Shown: positions 1 through 10,270 of the stretch, in pieces
Numbering within the stretch: position 1 is the first letter of the stretch
Layout of the letters: each line of letters starts with the position of its first letter
Assembly (NCBI RefSeq): GCF_000275845.1
Contig: NW_006766901.1
Location: 142,519-206,518, forward strand
Direction: 5' to 3'
Source: Dichomitus squalens LYAD-421 SS1
Lineage: Eukaryota; Basidiomycota; Agaricomycetes; Polyporales; Polyporaceae
Length of the DNA: 64,000 bases
Notes under the pieces: model-generated
What the model saw: only the letters and a program-made list of their open reading frames with translations
Databases searched by the model: none
What the model was told of the DNA's origin: nothing
Translations under genes and position numbers: made by a program

Positions 1-488
1 ATCGCGCGAACGAGGCTTTAGAGTGCCCGCCTGAGTGCTCCCGGCTCGGGGGACCCCCCGAGCGCAGCGAGGGAGGGGAGGGAGCACGAATGGCGGGTCC
101 TCTTCGCGCAAACCCTAAATCTGGCATCAAACGCCACAATGCTGATTGAGAACTTTGATCATCAAAACTAGCGCGCTGATGCGCCCGTGGTGACAGCGTC
201 GGTGGTCTTTTGCGTCGCGCGTCCCCCACCCTCCTCACCCGCCACGCCTGCACAACACTCTTCACATGTTGGAAAAATGCTGCCTCGTCAACTACTGCGA
301 CCTCCTCAGAGGGAGTATGGTTTTTATTCGAGCTCCTTGAAGTTGCCTCGAGTATGTACACCGGTCCAGCTATCAAAATTTGATGCGCCCGTATTGATGT
401 CCTAGGCTGACAGCCAATCATATGCGTGGTTGGGAGGTCTCATACCTCCCTGGCCCGATATCCCAGAGGTTTACATACCTCGTTGTAG
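1..488 (-). mobile_element. TIR element, partial copy 1 (window starts inside it)
   Basis: This stretch is the reverse complement of 29624-30471. Shared blocks include the GC-rich segment at 1-100, the segment with GAGGGAGTATGG near 310, and the terminal repeat at about 430-488, which ends CCTCGTTGTAG. The outer end is at 488, and the other terminus lies left of the window. No long coding frame is conserved, so it looks non-autonomous. Twelve bases outside the end (GTAGGCTACTCA, overlapping the terminus) are also shared with copy 2. This means either that the true terminus is longer than I drew it or that the target is preferred. Copy 1 has no N gap and so shows what the gap in copy 2 probably contains. 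Confidence 0.75.
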
Positions 489-1546
489 GCTACTCAGGTG
501 TATTATCGACGAGAGAGAACTGTTATGGTATATAAAGACAGTGCCGAAAATAAGCTAGGGCCATGCACGATGGTTGCGAGGTTCCTGTAGTCATCTTGCA
601 AGTCCCGGAGGGGGGTGCCAGCTGGCAGGGAAGGTGTTTCAGATGGACGTTTTACTAGGACCTCTAACACTTCAGTGCTCTTTGCGGAAATGCGGTTGAC
701 TGTTGCGGCACTGTGCGATCCTTTATGGTAGTTGGTCACCAAAATTCCCACTTGTGGGCCTTCTGGATATCTGTTAGCTTGCTTCTATGACTTCTATGGC
801 TATCGGCGCCGGTGGGCCATTTCCGGGGCCGAGTTTGCTGACCAAATCTATGAGAAGTGTTCGAGTCGGGGTTACAATGATGCGCGCAGGGGAAAGGAGT
901 CAGTGGATGACGCCTCCAAGGTCTTCATGGTGCTCTCACGGCGTGAAGGGCGCGAGCATGTGTCGCTTTCCTCTGGCGCGTTGGAGAGGGAATGCGAGTA
1001 CGGTTGGAGATGCAGTCCTGGTTGCAAGTGCAGGGAGGCACCATGCTATCGCCTGTGATATGAACATAGCGGAGCGGCGGGACGAGCTTGAGTGTCGTAC
1101 AATTGCCCGAGTAGTTTGCGTAATTTTGAGTGGCTGTAGAGAAAAGGTTGTCCGGTCTAATCAGACTATGACGCTCATCGTCGTGCCCTCGCAGGGCGTT
1201 TCGAGCGGGCGGCCAGCAAGAACGATTAGCGTGGTCAACAGCCTAGTGCAATCTGCGGACTCTTTAGTATACTGCGCTTGTCTACTAGTTTGGCAGAACG
1301 TCACATACTGTTTTCGGCCCTCTCGAAGAGATTCTGCTCAGGTCGCTCATGAAGAGCCGCACCGTTTGCGAGTTTAGTCTAGTTGTCGGATTCCGGGACC
1401 TCATTGACCGCAACTCACCCAGCACCGGAGCCTGAGCCATAGCTCATGACCGTGTGAACTTGTCCAAGTACTGACCTGCCATTCCACGCCCGGGCCAACG
1501 CTGCACCATCGACTTGCCGACATCGCCACACGTCTCCCCACCACCA
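489..1546. other. Intergenic, no gene recognised
   Basis: Open frames exist on both strands, including 82 codons on the minus strand at 503-751 and overlapping frames at 732-1377. None shows a domain, a splice pattern or family resemblance that I recognise. The segment may be decayed sequence between the element end at 488 and the NLR gene. Confidence 0.4.
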
Positions 1547-4500
1547 ATGAACACCGCGCGCAAATTGAAGGCAAAAGCGTTGAAACATCTCAGGAAACAT
1601 CACAAGTCAAGTGTGAACAATCCCCAAGTCGAGACCACCACTGCGTGCCCAAGTGACCTGAGTAAGTGAGGGGTTATACTGCACTTATCGCGTTTTACTA
1701 CCTTAAGTGGGGGCAAGGTCGGGGCCTAATAAAAGGTCGTCATTGATCCACCTTCTGGGAAGTCGACCAAAAGGACGACGCCATCGCCAAGGCCATTGAT
1801 GCTCCAGCGCCTACCTCCACTGCGGTTCAAAACAAATAGGGCCAAACAGTTGGACTTAGGAGCGGTCGCGGGACTCGCGGTTGTTGGTGCGACTGCTCCT
1901 TGTGCTTATCTTGGGGGGCATCTCTAGTCTTGCGCTTTCGGAGGGCTTGTCTAGCTTGTGTCTGCTGCCGTTTATTAGAGTTTATACTGGCAGGCTTGGG
2001 TTTCTCTGGGCTCTGCGTGCTCGGGGGCTAGGGGGCTACTACTGGTCGCTGCTTGCTGGGATTCTACGACTAATTCCTTTTCTCTCCTTTAGCTCCCTCC
2101 ATAGCATGCGGGCGGCCGCTCCATGGTCTGTTGTTTGAGGGGTCAATGAGAACAAGGTGCAGTAAATTCTAATCGTTGTTCTCAAGAGCTTCAGCTGACT
2201 ATCATTCACTTAGCTTCACCCTTATCAGGGCTGGATGTCGTCCGGAGAACATGCATATGGGTCAGCGGAGCCATTAATGGTGAGTCGTCTATTTTTCGAT
2301 GTGTACGACGTGTACACCGCATACTGACACGTATGCTCTCCACAGGGCCGCAGATAGAACCGTGTACCCCGGCCGCAGGAGGGATAAACAGGGAATAGGT
2401 CTTGACGGTGGCTGTTGTAAGTCGTCCATGAGTATCATGATATTATCTTGTTTGTGTCGCTGTGGTGCATAGAGGGCGGGAAGGGGTACCCTGGAGTGAT
2501 TGTAGCCTCAACGGTCATGTCATGAGTGGGCACACCATGGCATGGATTTTGCAGTATCACTCTTTATACATACCTACCTGTGTAACTATACAATGAAATA
2601 GGTTGCCTATCGTCATACACCGGTGTTTATCGCACCACAGAGAGAGCAGCAAGCGATCGGGAGCCCAAATGTAGTGCAAACCCGCAAATGGAAGGTCGTA
2701 AAAGGGAAAGTTTCTTTGCGAAAAATACGGTCTTGAGATCCTAGACTATCTAGTGAAAGAGAGTGGGCAGTAGATCGTCATTCTGACGGGTTATTTACAA
2801 GAAAAGCTGGGAGTTTTAGGGCCGCGTTTATGTGGTGTTTTTCCCGACCTTCCGAGCACGCAGTGCACCACAAGCGTCCCGCGCGAGGCGCCCGTCGTCC
2901 ATCAGCATACAAACAAAGTATCGTCACACTCTCATACCACTCAATCCATCTCTCTGAAGCTGACTGAGTGTCCCTTGCGGGAACAGCAGGATTCAGTTGC
3001 TGACACAAACCCCGACTGGGTCGACTTAGCAAATCACGTCGAAGATGCCGGGAAGGCGCTTTCCTCCGTCAAGGCCCCCAACAAACACGTTCTCAAAGCG
3101 ATGGACGCCGCGGAGCCGATAGCAGAAGATGCCGAGAGCACGTACGAGCTGTTGGAGCCCGTATTGGAGAAGGTACAAATATTAGCATTGATCGTCGAAG
3201 GCATAGGAGACGTGCGTCAGCCCTTTACCTGTAGTGCGCGGTATGACAGTGCTAAGAGTCAGGGGACTTCAGATCCACCCATACGCCAAGTTAGCTACCA
3301 CAGTTCTTCTCTCAATCGTTAAGGTAGGCCTTGAAATGGCACAGCTTGTCTCTGGTCCGCTCATCCGAACCGTGCGCTTAGCCTGTGATCGCACAAGACA
3401 AGCGTGATAAGGCTATGAGAGATCTGTTAGTGGCGATGAATGAACTCTACGGATTCGTGGTCTCGACTAGTCGCCTCTCTAGAATAGACGAAGATCGCAA
3501 GAATCTGCTCAAGGATATGCTGTTGCAGACGGCCGAATGCGCTTACTTCATCCGGGACCATACTCAAGCCGAAAATTTCTGTAAGGATGTATGTATCTCT
3601 TTCCGAGCATGGCCGCCCAGTGACTCTAACAAACTCCCACTCCAGGGATCCGAGCGGGAAAGCACGCAATATCTGGTCCCCTTATAGATAGCAAAATTGC
3701 CGACTTCAATCAAGCTTTCCTGAACCTTCGTCGTCGCTTCACCGAACGAGGAGTGTTCGAGATGGAAATGAAACTGGCGATTCTTGAAGACATCTGTATG
3801 TTCTCATTGCTTCCTGTCTGTTCGCGTCCTCACCAACTACCCAAGACACGACCGTTGACTTGCACGATCTCGCTCACGTCCAAAGCGCGGGACTTAATTC
3901 GGGCAAGGCCTGTCTCGAGGGAACGCGCCGGAAGACGCTGGACGAGCTCATCAGTTGGATGAATGACCCCGATGCCGCTCGCGTGCGTTTCCTCCTCGGT
4001 GGCGCCGGGACTGGAAAGTCCTCCGTCGCCCATTCCATAGGTGTTTACTTCAAAGCCCTCCGTCGCCTCGGCTCCTTCTTCTGTTTCGATCGTGCCTTTC
4101 AGGGAGATCGTCACCCAGAAACCGCATCAGGAAAAACTCCCCGCGCGAATTCACAGAAAATTAGTGCTAATGTCAACTAATGACGCCCGTGACCATTGGT
4201 GGTCTTATATCTCGAGATTTGCGAGCTGGATAAGTTCCTTGAAGGTAATAATAGGCATACGTACTTTACTGCAGGCCCAAAAATCAAGGACTGTATGCTC
4301 AGAACACGTACAAGGCAAGAGAGACCATCTCTGCGTCTTTCCAAGTCAATTGAAGCCTGCCCTAAATACGGGCGCTCACACCACAGCCGCATCCCATTGC
4401 GCGCTCGACGCTCCGTCCGACATCAGTGTGCCCACCCAACCTTTCCTCCTTCCTTTCACCGCTACATACGGGAGTGGCCAGTTTGACTGGTGGGTGATCT

Positions 4501-7500
4501 AGTACTAGCGGACATGGTGGTATGAGAGTGATACTACAGAAGCTGGGGTCCAGGTGAGTTGTAAGATACCATGCTGCATAGCAACTCGAAGGTGCGTAAT
4601 GTACTACATCCGAAGGTAAGTCGTCGTCTGTGGCCTTGCCCAGCCGCACTTTGCATTTCGCGCCTCCAAGAAGTAAGTTGCGGTACTATCAGCTCATCAA
4701 GAGAGGATCCGGCCCACGTTGTAGTGCTATGTGTAGTTGGATGAGGTCGGATTAGCGTACCATGTTGGAACTTAGTATACAAGTTTATAGATTACTATGC
4801 AGTGTAATCATGCTAGTCGTTGTCGTACCCTTCAATATATTCAATCTATCGTACAAGCAACTAGAATCTGAAAAGACCAAACGACAGCCTGAATGGCGAG
4901 CAAATAATGAATGACCGCCGCTACGGACCCTGCCTACTAAGGCAGCTAATGGCTGCTGGTTAGCAGGGGACTTATCTTTTTAGACTAATGGACTAATCTC
5001 GCTGGTGAGGGATAATTTAGCTCGCTTAACGCCAATTCGCAGGGGGAGTTTTTCCTGATGCGTGTTCAGCACGATCGCGCATGATCTTGCGAACTGGAAT
5101 TCCGACTTCCGACGTACACTCGCCGAGGTCCTCCGAGGTCAGCGAGAGCTCGGGGAATCCAAGGACATCGCTGCGCAATGGGAGTGGCTGATCGTCAAGC
5201 CTCTCCAGCAAGTTTCCCTCGTGGGGCCGGTGCTCATCGTCATCGACGCGTTCGATGAATGCAGCTCCGACGCGCGCTCCCGACGTCTGCTGCTGAAGCA
5301 TCTCACGGAGGGTTCCGCACATCTTCCTTCCAACGTCCGCGTCCTCATCACGTCTCGTTCCGAGCCTGATGTCAAGCGTGTCGTGAATCGGCACGACGTC
5401 CATCCGCCCACCAGCCACGTGATCCTTGACGACGACCACACAGAGGCGGCAGTGGACATCAAGCACTACCTGCGCCACGAGCTCGCCCCAATCGATCCGG
5501 AGACCGAGGAAGCACTGGATGACACCTACATTCAGAAGCTGGCTGACAAGGCGGAGGGTCTGTTCCAGTGGGCGGCTACGGCTTGCAGGATTATACTTGA
5601 GAAGCCGAGCGGTCGCACCTTGAAGGAGCGGTTCGATTCGCGTCTGGGCGCCGTGTTGGGTGGGGGTGCTTCTTCTCTTGACGACCTCTACCGAGGAATT
5701 CTGGAGCAGCTTTTCGATTCTAGCGACGAGGGGCTTATGGAGCGTTTTCGTTCTGTGATGGCCCAGATCCTTTGCGCGTCTTCCCCGCTGTCCGTCCAAT
5801 CGCTGGATGAGAAGCGTCGCCTTGCGACTGGTGCCCAGGAGGAGGCCAATCTTATACTGGCGGACATGGGCTCCCTTCTTTCGGGCGTATACAAACAGAC
5901 AACACCGATCCGTCCGCATCACACGTCATTCCGTGATTTCTTGGTCGACGAGGATAGAAGTCAGAAGTGGTTTGTCGACCTTGCGAAGGGACATCCCGTC
6001 ATGGCGCTCGGTTGCTTTCGTGTCATGAACAAATACCTTTCGTTCAACATCTGTCGCTTGGACACATCCTACCTTCCTAACTGTGACATTCCTGATCTAG
6101 AAGCTCGTCTTAGGGAGTTCGTTCCTGGGAGTCTGTCATATGCAGCGTGCAGCTGGAAGGACCACCTACCCGTGACCACTCTGCCGTCAGATCTACAACG
6201 AGAACTAAGCAAGTTTCTGCATGACAAGCTTCTCTTCTGGTTGGAACTACTCAGCCTCCTGAAGTCCATCAATCGCGCTGCACCGTCTTTGGAAGCCGCA
6301 GTGAGGCTGTATGATGTAAGCCTCGCCACATCTCCCGCGTTTTGTATTCTGATCTAAGCACGACTGTCACAGGACTCTGGGAGCGATACATCGAGGGAGT
6401 TGTTGCTTGACGCAGTTGTCTTCATCCGCCGATTTGCTGGTGTCATAGCGCATGCTGCTCCTCACATCTACATGTCAGCTCTGCCCTTCTCTCCGAAGAC
6501 ATTGAAGGTCCGAAACCACTTTCTGCCATCCTTCCCCTATCTTCCACTTGTCAATTGTCTTCATGACTGCTGGCCCCGGGCTCGAGCTGCCCTCTCAGGG
6601 CACACCAACCCTGTGACTTCCGTAGCATACTCCCCCGATGGTCAGCGCATTGTGTCCGGATCGCACGACACGACATTGCGAGTTTGGGATGCAGAAACAG
6701 GTGAAGCAATATACAAGCTGTTCTGTAGATGCTGGATTTGGTCGGTCGCTTCATCGCCCGATGGTCGCCACATCGCCGCAGCGCTCGCAGATGAGACAGT
6801 GCGCATATGGGATTCCACGACAGGGGAGACGGTCTGTGAACCCCTACTAGGCCACGAGGACCAAGTGTTGTGTATCGCGTACTCTCCCGATGGACGTCGC
6901 ATTGCATCTGGTGGCGGAGACTCTTATGTTTGCGTTTGGTCAACAAAACCGATCTCCATGGTTTGCGAACCTATCCACGGACACGCGTCCCACGTCTGGT
7001 GTCTCGCCTTCTCACCGGACAACAGATGTATCGCGTCTGGTTCCGAGGATCAAACAGTACGACTTTGGGATGCCGCGACGGGGCAATCTATGGGGAGACC
7101 GTTAGCAGGCCATACGCGACGGGTATCTTCCGTCCTCTTCTCGCTGGATTGTCTCCGGATTGTCTCGGGGTCATACGACTCAACTATCCGGATATGGGGC
7201 TTTCAGAATCGACAGGCATTGAAGGTTGTGTCCCACCCCCTTCTAGGGCGTGTGCACTCTCTCTCGCTCTCCAGCGATGGCAGGCGAATCGCCTCTGGAT
7301 CATTGGACTCAACAATCTGCATATGGGATTCGGAGACATACGAGATGGTCGGGGAGCCAGCTGTTGAGCACACGGATTCCGTGTGGGCTCTCAGCTTTTC
7401 TCCGGATGGTCGCCACCTTGCGTCCGGATCACCTAATGCAACCATACGAATAGGTGTTGCGGCGGGTGCCATGACGGACTCTGTCCTCATGCACGTCATA

Positions 7501-8740
7501 ACCGCACTCGCGTACTCGCGCGACGGATGTCGGATTGTATCGGGCTCTAGGGATGGCACAATCAGCGTGTGGGACGTGGCTACCGGACAACTCATCGACA
7601 CGCAGCCGAAGGGTCATTCGAACACCATATCTTGTATCGGGTTCTCTCCCGACGGAAGTCGCTTTCTTTCGGCGTCGCGCGATACGACCATCCGCGTATG
7701 GAACTCGATGACGCTTCAGCCGGTCGGAGAGCCTCTCTGTGGCCATGCAGACGCAGTACTGGACGCCAAATACTCCCCTGACGGCTGTCGGATTGCATCA
7801 GGCTCGGATGACTTTACCATTCGCGTCTGGGATGCCGAGACGCATGAATCACTCGTTGAGCCCCTCAATGTGAACACAGGTGTTGTGAACATCGCTTGGT
7901 CTCCCGATGGCAATCAAATCGCATTGGGCTCCCGGGACTGGACCGTGCGCGTCTGGGAAGTCGGGACGGGGCGCGCCGCCGGCGAGCCGTTCGAGGGCCA
8001 TCAAGACGTTATCAGCTCCATTTCATGGTCCAAGGACGGCCGATATATAATGTCGTCTGCTGGCATGGATGACACGATTCGAGTATGGGAATTAGATAAC
8101 CACGCACCAGCAGGCGAGCCTTTCCGTGGCCACGTGGGTGGTGTGTATGAAGCCATGTATTCCCCGGACTACCGACGGGTAGTGTCCGGAGGACGGGATG
8201 GGACGATCCGCATGTGGGATGCACAGACACGAGAGCCTATTGGAAAAGCTTTGTCAGATCCGACGGGAGATGTCGATAACGTCGCGCTCTCACCGGGTGG
8301 GTGTCGTATCATATCATGCTCAGGCGAGTCCATTCGTGTTTGGGACGCGAACGCTATTCTATTCACAGGCAAGTGGCCTCCACTCTCTGATGACTGAGCC
8401 ACTCACAGAGACACTCTCCTAAGCTCCTTGCGTGGTTCATTGTTCCTCCGCCGTCAACTTCAGACCGCTGACGCGGAGTTCACGTATTGATCTGACCGCG
8501 CTCTCGGCTACCCTAGAACTCAAGATACTGGATGGGTGGATTATGGATGAGAATAGCAACTTGGTTATATGGGTTCCCGACGAATACCGTACTTCTCTGA
8601 TCTGGCGAGGGATGCTCTTGCTCATTGGATGTAAGCCGCTGGAGATAGACTTTGCGAACACCCGTCACGGGACAGAGTGGGCAAGGGGCTACTATGAGGC
8701 GGTGGTCTCTCTGCAACATCTCGACGCCTTAGTTACGTGA
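1547..8740 (+). pseudogene. NACHT-WD40 (NLR/STAND-like) protein gene, interrupted by a TIR element
   Basis: Fungal STAND proteins of this class are thought to act in non-self recognition and incompatibility. The exons I can join are about 2975-3211, 3266-3323, 3382-3580, 3646-3795, 3846-4124, 5061-6315 and 6373-8370, plus a C-terminal exon ending at 8740. A helical N-terminal region is followed by a NACHT domain with Walker A GGAGTGKSS (about 3999-4025) and Walker B VLIVIDAFDECSS (about 5230-5268). Next come 14 WD40 repeats (6590-8350), consistent with two seven-bladed propellers. The C-terminal exon encodes WVPDEYR and HGTEWA, the usual tail of this family. A 936-bp element (4125-5060) splits the gene between the Walker motifs, and removing it with one CG restores the frame. 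The first exon is uncertain. ATG 1547 opens a basic helix with a GTAAGT donor near 1660, then about 1.1 kb of unexplained sequence. Without removal of the insert the protein would stop at 4180. Confidence 0.85.
4125..5060. mobile_element. 936-bp TIR element inside the NACHT domain
   Basis: The left end CATCAGGAAAAACTCCCC (4125-4142) is repeated inverted at the right end (5043-5060), and imperfect complementarity extends about 27 bp to the CGAATT block. A CG dinucleotide flanks both sides (4123-4124 and 5061-5062). Deleting the element plus one CG joins GAAAC-CG-TGTTC and yields the continuous reading PETVFSTIAHDLA expected in NACHT proteins. No transposase is visible inside, so it is non-autonomous. 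I cannot name the superfamily: a 2-bp CG duplication is unusual. Confidence 0.8.
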
Positions 8741-8845
8741 AAGATTCGCCGACGTGCCTCCCGACTGTCAAAGCCCAACCTGATATTTGGTTCTCCCCAT
8801 AGCCTTGTAGCTCAACGAGTTGTTGTTCAATGGCATCGACTTTTG

Positions 8846-8904
8846 TGGTTGGAATCCTGGCGTCAAGATGGCAAGCTCGCGAAACGAGCGCCACAGGTCC
8901 CGCC
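8846..8904 (+). repeat. Truncated Copia LTR fragment
   Basis: This matches the first 59 or so bases of the 196-bp LTR defined by the element at 45508-47703, from TTGGAATCCTGGCGTC to the block ending CACAGGTCCCGCC. The match stops abruptly there, and no second end or target duplication is visible. Confidence 0.75.
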
Positions 8905-10270
8905 TGCCGCATTGCTTCGGAGCAGGACAGTAAGCGCGTTCAGCTCCGGCAGCGCGTTCGAGCCCTTAAACGGGAGAACACAAGCCTCCTTGCGCGGGAG
9001 CATGCAACTTGTTGTAGGTCCCTCAAAACTACAGAGGTGCGATCGCCGTCTTCCTCCCCTCCTTGCGCAGATTTCAGTCATCACCCGCTTCCTATCCTCC
9101 CCTGCCCTCCACCTCGCCAGCATGCGGAAGGGCATGGTTTGCGACACTCGGCCCTTTTGCGCGTAGCGTGCTCTGACGCGCGGCAGACGATGTTCTCCGA
9201 AGCCCCAAGCTCGTATCGCTCAAAGGTATCTCCCAGACGGATGACAGGTGTGGAATGCAGCTCCTCTCCAGGCGCTCCCAGATCTCTGCTTGGATGTCAT
9301 CCAGATATTTGCGCCCGTGGTCGCGAAGGGGTGCAAGCGGGAGACAGCCAGGCGCGTGCTGGGGAGGAAGTTGACGGAAACTGCTGGCCAAGAGAGGGGA
9401 GGGCGCACGCGACGCCGGCGCAGCTTGCGCTACTGGCGCGCGATGGCGTGAAGGTGACGGCGAACCATTGTATTTTGGCGACTGTACTAGCGCATATACT
9501 CACCTTCGGCGGCGTCAGAACCCTGGCCGAGTGGCATATTAATGGTTCCGTTGGGATATTTCTGGCATATCCTTGTTGTGTGCATCGTGGTACACGAGCT
9601 CCTGGGAGCTGTAGCGTGCAGGAGGTAGATGGACACGGCGCGACCAGAGATTATAAGAAGACATTCGATAGAGCACGGCCATAAAGCGATAAAGTCTGAG
9701 TGATTGACGGACGCTGTTCGGCCGGTGGGATTCTGTCCTGGAGAGGAAGTGCCAAGGACGTGTATGATGAGTGGGTCATGACGTCATGTCAATTTAAGGG
9801 TCCTGATAGCTGGAAACGGCAGTGCGCCTGCCATCTCGAGCTTGGGCGTGGCCCGTAGGTTTCGGAGACAGGAGCGAACGCAGAGAGAGAGCTGCTGAGG
9901 GCGTGGATGGTGGTGGGAGCAGTGTATGTATCTTATGTTACTTAGGTTGAGCGGACGGGAGGACTGCGACGGGGTGAGTGACGTCACGCCACGTGGGGAA
10001 AATAGCAGGCGAGTGGAGTGCGGCCACTGGCAGCAGTCCGCGACAAGCTGCCGACCCGTCTGCACAACCATCTCTCTCTCCACTTTGTCTCCTTGTCGCC
10101 CTCTCATCGTCGTCCTGCCGCCTACGCATATATACTCTTCCACCACACATCGCTGGCGCACAGACCGACTCATACGACGCACCCCGCTGCCCGACCGACG
10201 ACTGCACCCGTGGGCCTGTTGGCAGCCACGACCACACATCCGCGCCGCGCCCTCCGCTATCGATCTCGGA
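8905..10270. other. Intergenic, no convincing gene
   Basis: A 284-codon plus frame (8830-9684) starts inside the LTR fragment and overlaps minus-strand frames, one reading KYLDDIQAEIWERLE near 9290. I recognise no family and no consistent splice pattern, so a decayed gene is possible. The last 300 bases are pyrimidine-rich on the + strand and probably hold the promoter and 5' leader of the RRM gene. Confidence 0.4.

Noticed and set aside
8830..9684. 284-codon open frame on the + strand
   Set aside because: It begins inside a Copia LTR fragment, overlaps equally good frames on the other strand and has no domain.
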